Shown piece after piece: positions 38,201 through 42,138 of a DNA stretch of 42,138 bases. Location of the stretch: IMG/VR virus record IMGVR_UViG_3300009169_000036, positions 1 to 42,138 of that record; one strand, given 5' to 3'. The position numbers and the translations under genes are program-made. Below the pieces are notes generated by a model. It saw nothing but the letters and a program-made list of their open reading frames with translations. It did not search any database and had not been told where the DNA came from. Numbering within the stretch: the stretch's first letter is position 1; every line of letters starts with the position of its first letter. Source of the DNA: a virus.

Positions 38201-38325
38201 AGGGTGCAAACTCTGTAGAACAAACAGTGACGGCGGAAAATGCGTCGTCAGCAACTATTACGGTTTCATATGGCGGTGTTCTAACAGGGGGTGCCGCCAC
38301 TTTATACGTACGTAAACCATTGTAA
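35248..38325 (+). CDS. Large tail fibre/receptor-binding-type protein with Kelch-like repeats (1025 aa)
   Basis: The N-terminal 230 residues form a beta-rich domain (ESHTGTTGVASVASFSW then TYGGVAMTEV) that is shared with the fibre gene at 39263. Residues about 250-770 contain 12 repeats of about 43-47 residues with L-A-G-C-G-T-Q-T-A-G-L-S-F-G-G and T-E-E-Y-D-G-T-S-W, the pattern of Kelch-like blades. The sixth repeat is irregular and is followed by a new W-S-S-S-G-S-L-S-T-P-R start like that before the first repeat, so two six-bladed propellers are likely. The C-terminus (about 790-1025) is another beta domain. Such proteins bind host surface sugars or proteins. Confidence 0.8.
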   Translation: MAVAFDASSESHTGTTGVASVASFSWTHTPVGTPRGVVVFCLAVGDKTDIFTGVTYGGVAMTEVTLGIARDSTTEIAVVKAYFLGAALPTGAQTIEVSRTNNATVTYAAALTVTAGADTSYTGVTRREENSNITQVEVSDANALVNSLRVAGIYTGSLDVTPGAGSTREIGIQFTNYTFGLFRETTAGTGTRPVGMLAATDDRAEVYLAIREVVAGATDTTTLDYTGAVAGDTLLAVLAQYGGVLTSIWTAGASMGTPRGDSAGAGTQTAALSFGGVLPNGITELSTTEEYDGISWSAGGALATARESLAGAGTQTAALSIGGWTSAVSTITEEYDGTSWASGGALATGRYWLAGCGTQTAGLSFGGSPSSSTVTEEYDGTSWAAGGALATGRANLAGCGTQTAGLSFGGIITATLSAVTEEYNGTSWSAGGALATARRDLGGCGTQTAGLSFGGSILTELTVITEEYDGTSWSAGTGLLVARAGQAGCGTQTAGLSSGVATEEYGKSGDAFSTPGVWSSSGSLSTPRRELAGAGTQTAALSFGGYSGVRSAVTEEYNGTSWASGGNLATAREGLAGCGTQTAGLSFGGMSNIDVSADTEEYDGTSWSTGGNLAQKRVYLAGCGTQTAGLSVAGDNTGTALTDVTEEYDGTSWSSGGSLVSERDGLAGCGTQTAALSYGGEGLTSIFNTCHEYDGTSWASRNYLVLTRRQPAGAGTVTAALAIARSTSRTDSVEEYDGSVWSLTGGLTVSCASMGGAGTRTAGLAFGGYEGSTSQYATISHEYTTIPWRYVQAAVSTNALALVHIFKAEAQGGEESFAFRHNYRETLGKAIILTTSAGYEYLSVTAATVNTGTNSSPISPTITPSTSGSNVVIAGVAVSGDSSPITEDTDLTDLYEVQSSASAASVGMYIGKQEDVVGASGTYTHTIASSDDWVGFTLYVNQLEDTGFAVTDVDLDETITNGQTGVIISITGTVPASGKKVFIVQGANSVEQTVTAENASSATITVSYGGVLTGGAATLYVRKPL

Positions 38326-38342
38326 TTTAAGGGGTACAAACT

Positions 38343-38771
38343 ATGGCAACTACAGCAATCTGTTCCAGCTTCAAGAAAGAACTGTTCGATATGGTTCACA
38401 ACTTCATCAACGGTCAGCACGTGTTCCGCTGGGCGCTGTACAACACCAGCTCAACCAACGGTGCGGCCACAGCGGCCTACACCGCCACCAACGAGCTGGC
38501 GGCGTCAGGTAACTACGTGGCCAAGGGTACAACCACCGCCAACGTGTCACCGGCGCTGGACGGCACCACGGCAATCGTTGACTGGCCAGACCCCACTTGG
38601 GCCTCGGCAACCTTCACTGCCTACAGCACCCTGCTGTTTAACGACACTCATGCGAGTGACGCGGCAGTAGCGGTGTGGGATTTCGGCGGTGCGCAGACGG
38701 CCAGCGGCGGGGACTTCATCCTGCAGCTTCCGGCAGCGGCAGCAGCGACGGCGATTCTGCGACTGGCATGA
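38343..38771 (+). CDS. Virion/tail-associated structural protein (142 aa)
   Basis: The pattern A-I-C-S-S-F-K-K-E-L at the N-terminus, then ALYNTSSTNGAATAAYTATN, A-V-A-V-W-D-F-G-G and DFILQLPAAAAATAILRLA at the end, is that of a phage structural protein family often found next to fibre genes. It is beta-rich with Ala/Thr-rich strands. AAGGGG 8 bases upstream supports the start. It probably forms part of the fibre attachment or a short spike. It overlaps the next gene by 4 bases. Confidence 0.7.
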   Translation: MATTAICSSFKKELFDMVHNFINGQHVFRWALYNTSSTNGAATAAYTATNELAASGNYVAKGTTTANVSPALDGTTAIVDWPDPTWASATFTAYSTLLFNDTHASDAAVAVWDFGGAQTASGGDFILQLPAAAAATAILRLA

Positions 38772-39223
38772 TAATTACCGATGCGCTTAACGGCCATACG
38801 GTAGAGGATGTACGGCGTAACCAAGATGGTTCGGTTACGCTGTACACCGACCACGGTCGGACACTTACTCTGCACGTCGAGGACGGGCGGATTACGGTCA
38901 AGCCCCCGAAGCTGATTCTGCCCGACGCAAGACCTATTGAGGAGTTGCCATCGGAGCGGATGAGGTTGCGGGAGGCTTTTCAAGGCTTCATGGTTAGCCA
39001 TGCGACATATGATGATTTCGGGGCTATCAATTTTGTTTGTGAGCCGCATACAACTACGGTGTCTGCGGAAAAAAAGCGCGAAGGCGTATTTCTGATAACT
39101 CCCGGCACAGTAGCGCACCGTGAAGTGCGGGTGACGCACCACAACGGTTTGATCGATGAGTTACCGCCTGTGTCAGCGATCGTCGCGCTGGAGTCATTGG
39201 GCGTGTTCGGGGAATCGATGTAG
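38768..39223 (+). CDS. Hypothetical tail-region protein (151 aa)
   Basis: The ATG overlaps the stop of the preceding gene, which fixes the start. The N-terminus reads MIITDALNGHTVEDVRRNQD, a beta start; then VTLYTDHGRTLTLHVEDGRI, a helical central part (RLREAFQGFMVSHATYDDF) and a C-terminus SAIVALESLGVFGESM. No family is recognised. Its place between fibre-related genes suggests a virion or fibre-assembly role. Confidence 0.65.
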   Translation: MIITDALNGHTVEDVRRNQDGSVTLYTDHGRTLTLHVEDGRITVKPPKLILPDARPIEELPSERMRLREAFQGFMVSHATYDDFGAINFVCEPHTTTVSAEKKREGVFLITPGTVAHREVRVTHHNGLIDELPPVSAIVALESLGVFGESM

Positions 39224-39234
39224 CAGGGGAAACA

Positions 39235-39261
39235 ATGGCCACAGTAAAGGAAGTTAGATAG
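39235..39261 (+). CDS. Possible 8-residue leader peptide before the second fibre gene
   Basis: MATVKEVR followed by TAG has a good AGGGG site 5 bases upstream. Its AAAGGAAG codons serve as the ribosome site of the GTG-started fibre gene one base further on. It may couple translation of the fibre gene. Very short, so uncertain. Confidence 0.3.
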   Translation: MATVKEVR

Positions 39262-39262
39262 T

Positions 39263-42138
39263 GTGGCTATTGCGTATTTAAACAATTCGGAATCGCACAC
39301 TTCCGGAACCACTGGCAGCGTTTCGCAAGCCAGTTTCACGTGGAACCATACGCCGGGCGGAACTGCTCGCGGCGTAGTCGTTTTCGTCCATCAGCGAGTA
39401 AGCGCAACAGACGCCTGCACAGGGGTCACCTACGGTGGCGTCAGCATGACGTCGCTGGGCACTATCGTTGCTGATACGGCCACTGAAATCGGCACAGTCA
39501 AAGCCTATTTCCTCGGGTCCAGCGTACCCACAGACAACCCCGCAGCAGTCGTTGTCAGCCGCACCAACAACACCACGGTGATGTACGCCGTCTGCTACAC
39601 GTTCAGTGCAGCAGGAGATACCACTACAGCAGGCTATTCCACGTGGGAACAAAACCAAGCATTTGGCGTCAAGTCCATTGATGATGGTAGCCCCGGCTCA
39701 AACTCCGTTCGCGTCATGGGTATGTACTATGGTGGCTCGAACGTGCCCGCTGCCGGTACAGGGTCAACGGCAGGCAACAGTATCGACTGGGGCTTGTTGG
39801 TATTCGGCACGTACTACGAAACCACGCCGGGGCAAGGTGCTAGGGATGTAGGCCCAGCGGCAGTTTCCAGTGATGACCTTGCGGCGATTGCGTTTGCGGT
39901 TACTGAGATCGCACCGACTACTGTAGCACTGTCCAACCAGCTTATCACTGCCGGGCAAGGGTCAGTTACGGTCAAAGGAAGTGCCATCGAGGCCCTTACT
40001 GGGCAAAGCCTTACCGCAGCACAAGGGACGCCCACTCCGCGTATCGGATTTCGTTACGTTGATCTGACCGGGCAAGCGGTAACCGCATCGCAAGGCACTA
40101 CCGCCCGCTGGGAGCAGCAGGGTATAGCTATCACCCTCGTAGGTGATGGAGAACTTACCGGTCAGCAGATCAATGCCAGCCAAGGCACCCTGACGGTCAG
40201 GGGAGATTCGAAAGAAGCCCTTACTGGTCAGCAAATAAATTCTCAGCAAGGCGCACTTACCGTTAGGGTGGGTGAGCGGGTTGGCCTCACCGGCCAGCAG
40301 GTTAATTCTCAGCAGGGGACACTGACGGTTCGTGGGAGCGCAATAGAAGCTCTCACCGGCCAGCAGGTTAATTCTCAGCAAGGGACACCGACGGTTCGTG
40401 GGAGCGCAAGAGAAGCTCTCACCGGACAACAGATCAACTCTCAACAGGGCACGCTGACGGTTCGTGGGGCTGCGCGCGAAGCCCTTACTGGTCAGCAGAT
40501 CAATTCTCAGCAGGGCACGGTAACCCTTAATATCGGCGAGCGTGTCGCTCTTACCAACCAGCTAATTACTGCCAGCCAAGGCAGCATAACTGTTTCTGTC
40601 AGCGGCGGCCCCGTAACAGTTTCGCTTAGCGGCCAGCAGATCAATGCTCAGCAGGGAACCCTCACTATCAAGGTGGGTGAGCGGGTAGTCCTTACTGGTC
40701 AGCAGATTAATGCTCAGCAGGGTACGCCAACGGTCCGAGGGGATGCGCGCGAAGCCCTTACTAATCAGCTAATTACTGCTCAGCAAGGTATCATTACCGT
40801 CAAGATCGGCGAGCGAGTCACCCTCGCTAACCAACTGATTACGGCTCAGCAGGGTACGATAACTCTTAAGATCGGCGAGCGTGTCGCTCTTACCAACCAG
40901 CTAATTACTGCGCAGCAGGGCACCATCACTATCAAGGTGGGTGAGCGAGTAGCCCTCACTGGTCAGCAGATCAACTCTCAGCAGGGTACGCCAACGGTCC
41001 GAGGGGATGCGAAAGAAGTCCTCACCGGTCAGCAGATCAACGCTCAGCAGGGTACGCTGGTAGTTCGTGTAGCTGAAATCCTCACTGGTCAGCAGATCAA
41101 TGCTCAGCAGGGCACCATCACTATCAAGGTGGGTGAGCGGGTAGTCCTTACTGGTCAGCAGATCAATGCTCAGCAGGGTACGCTGGTAGTTCGTGTAGCT
41201 GAAATCCTCACTGGGCAGCAGATCAATGCTCAGCAGGGTAGCCTTACCTTCATAGTGGGTGAGCGGGTAGTCCTCGCTGGTCAACAGATCAATGCTCAGC
41301 AAGGCACCCTGACAGTTAAATCAGGAGATCAGGTTGCCCTCACTGGGCAGCAGATCGATACCCAACAAGGCACAATAGCGTTTACCAGCGGGGACATCGT
41401 CGCCCTAACTGGTCAGCAGATCAATGCTCAGCAGGGTACTCTCACCAATAAGATTGGCGAGCGTGTAGCCCTCAATAACCAATTGATTACTGCTCAGCAG
41501 GGAACTCTCACCATTAAGATTGGCGAGCGTGTAGCCCTCAATAACCAATTGATTACTGCTAGTCAGGGAACCCTGACGGTTAGAGGGGACGCACGAGAAG
41601 CTCTCACCGGACAGCAGATCAATGTTCAGCAGGGCACCCTCACTATTAGGGTGGGTGAGCGGGTAGTCCTCACTGGTCAGCAGATTAATGCTCAGCAGGG
41701 TACGCCGACGGTTCGTGGGGATGCGAAAGAAGCCCTCACCGGTCAGCAGATCAATTCTCAGCAGGGTACGCTGCAAGTTCGTGTAGCTGAAATCCTCACT
41801 GGTCAGCAGATCAATGCTCAGCAGGGTACGCCGACGGTCAGAGGAGATTCGAAAGAAGCTCTGACGGGCCAGCAGATCAATGCTCAGCAGGGGACCCTCA
41901 CTATCAAGGTGGGTGAGCGGGTAGTCCTTACTGGTCAGCAGATCAATGCTCAGCAGGGAGCACTTACTCTTAAGATAGGTGAGAAGGTAGTCCTCGCCGG
42001 TCAGCAGATATATGTTCAGCAGGGCGGACTGACGGTCAAAGGGGATGCGAAAGAAGCCCTCACCGGTCAGCAGATCAATGCTCAGCAGGGTAGCCTCACC
42101 TTCATAGTGGGTGAGCGGGTAGTCCTTACTGGTCAGCA
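39263..42138 (+). CDS. Large tail fibre-type protein with 34 or more tandem short repeats (3' end outside window)
   Basis: The frame is open for 958 codons to the window edge. The GTG start aligns with the ATG of the 1025-aa protein (VAIAYLNNSESHTSGTTG against MAVAFDASSESHTGTTG), and the first 220 residues are clearly related throughout. From about residue 225 on, tandem repeats follow, mostly 22 residues (some 20 and 25): L-T-G-Q-Q-I-N-A-Q-Q-G-T-L-T-V plus a variable end such as RGDAKEA or KIGERVV. A few copies have L-(T/N)-N-Q-L-I-T-A. I count at least 34. This forms an extended beta structure, probably a long fibre shaft or adhesive array. The C-terminal tip is not seen. Confidence 0.85.
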   Translation, partial: MAIAYLNNSESHTSGTTGSVSQASFTWNHTPGGTARGVVVFVHQRVSATDACTGVTYGGVSMTSLGTIVADTATEIGTVKAYFLGSSVPTDNPAAVVVSRTNNTTVMYAVCYTFSAAGDTTTAGYSTWEQNQAFGVKSIDDGSPGSNSVRVMGMYYGGSNVPAAGTGSTAGNSIDWGLLVFGTYYETTPGQGARDVGPAAVSSDDLAAIAFAVTEIAPTTVALSNQLITAGQGSVTVKGSAIEALTGQSLTAAQGTPTPRIGFRYVDLTGQAVTASQGTTARWEQQGIAITLVGDGELTGQQINASQGTLTVRGDSKEALTGQQINSQQGALTVRVGERVGLTGQQVNSQQGTLTVRGSAIEALTGQQVNSQQGTPTVRGSAREALTGQQINSQQGTLTVRGAAREALTGQQINSQQGTVTLNIGERVALTNQLITASQGSITVSVSGGPVTVSLSGQQINAQQGTLTIKVGERVVLTGQQINAQQGTPTVRGDAREALTNQLITAQQGIITVKIGERVTLANQLITAQQGTITLKIGERVALTNQLITAQQGTITIKVGERVALTGQQINSQQGTPTVRGDAKEVLTGQQINAQQGTLVVRVAEILTGQQINAQQGTITIKVGERVVLTGQQINAQQGTLVVRVAEILTGQQINAQQGSLTFIVGERVVLAGQQINAQQGTLTVKSGDQVALTGQQIDTQQGTIAFTSGDIVALTGQQINAQQGTLTNKIGERVALNNQLITAQQGTLTIKIGERVALNNQLITASQGTLTVRGDAREALTGQQINVQQGTLTIRVGERVVLTGQQINAQQGTPTVRGDAKEALTGQQINSQQGTLQVRVAEILTGQQINAQQGTPTVRGDSKEALTGQQINAQQGTLTIKVGERVVLTGQQINAQQGALTLKIGEKVVLAGQQIYVQQGGLTVKGDAKEALTGQQINAQQGSLTFIVGERVVLTGQ
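39935..42138 (+). repeat. Tandem repeat array, mostly 66-bp units
   Basis: Anchor codons (GGT CAG CAG or AAC CAG CTA) recur at 39935, 40001, 40070, 40160, 40226 and so on every 66 bases, with several 60-base and single 69-, 75- and 90-base steps, up to 42131. All steps are multiples of three, so the fibre frame stays open. Units alternate between RGDAKEA-type and KVGERVV-type ends. Confidence 0.95.

Noticed and set aside
39962-41776. Minus-strand open frames with repeated LLSIDLLTSE-type motifs opposite the fibre repeats
   Set aside because: The repeats are the complement of the fibre tandem repeats; the plus frame is open throughout, aligns with the paralogue at its start and has a ribosome site.
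39935-42138. CRISPR array
   Set aside because: The regular 66-bp units are in-frame coding repeats with no unique spacers.

Overview
The window is part of the genome of a tailed double-stranded DNA phage (Caudoviricetes). It carries terminase, a P22-type portal, an N4 gp56-type major capsid protein, a lysis cassette and large repeat-rich tail proteins. The lysis genes include an i-spanin with an embedded lipoprotein o-spanin, so the host has an outer membrane (Gram-negative). The portal and capsid types, and the absence of tail tube, sheath and tape-measure genes, suggest a podovirus-like virion. Further tail genes may lie outside the window. I see no integrase, CRISPR array or convincing tRNA.

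Layout: nearly everything from 1 to about 21.9 kb is on the minus strand (early, replication and accessory genes), and everything from 22.17 kb to the end is on the plus strand (packaging, head, lysis, tail). The two arms diverge from a roughly 290-base control region at 21.88-22.17 kb. Reading the minus arm in its transcription direction (right to left): two short units with their own terminators (21.9-21.0 kb); a run of small unknown genes (20.9-18.5 kb) ended by a strong terminator; an AT-rich, repeat-containing gap that may be the replication origin (18.4-18.0 kb); a primase-helicase; a tightly overlapping series of mini-genes (15.6-11.3 kb), several with zinc knuckles or coiled coils; a ubiquitin-like conjugation cassette (11.2-7.3 kb); then a Cas4/RecB-type Fe-S nuclease, an SF2 helicase, a family A DNA polymerase with proofreading domain, a PD-(D/E)xK nuclease, and finally a small unit with a DNA-binding protein, a Tad2-like (anti-Thoeris) protein and a DEDD exonuclease cut by the window edge.

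The most interesting system is at 7.26-11.17 kb. Four consecutive minus-strand genes encode a 70-residue beta-grasp ubiquitin-like protein, a 581-residue protein with an E2-like HPH-x6-C motif followed by four CxxC zinc knuckles, a ThiF/E1-type adenylating enzyme, and a JAMM metalloprotease with all metal ligands intact. Together they look like a phage-encoded Ubl activation, transfer, ligation and removal pathway. A hairpin just after the Ubl gene could make the modifier more abundant than its enzymes. The E2 assignment is inference from a motif. The E1 and JAMM assignments are strong, and the Ubl assignment is good.

The plus arm runs small terminase, large terminase, portal, scaffold, capsid, decoration-like protein, head-completion genes, holin candidates, transglycosylase endolysin, Rz with embedded Rz1, HNH nuclease, small membrane proteins, and then a tail-fibre region. 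That region has two large proteins with related N-terminal domains. One carries 12 Kelch-like repeats. The other carries at least 34 short tandem repeats and runs off the right edge of the window.
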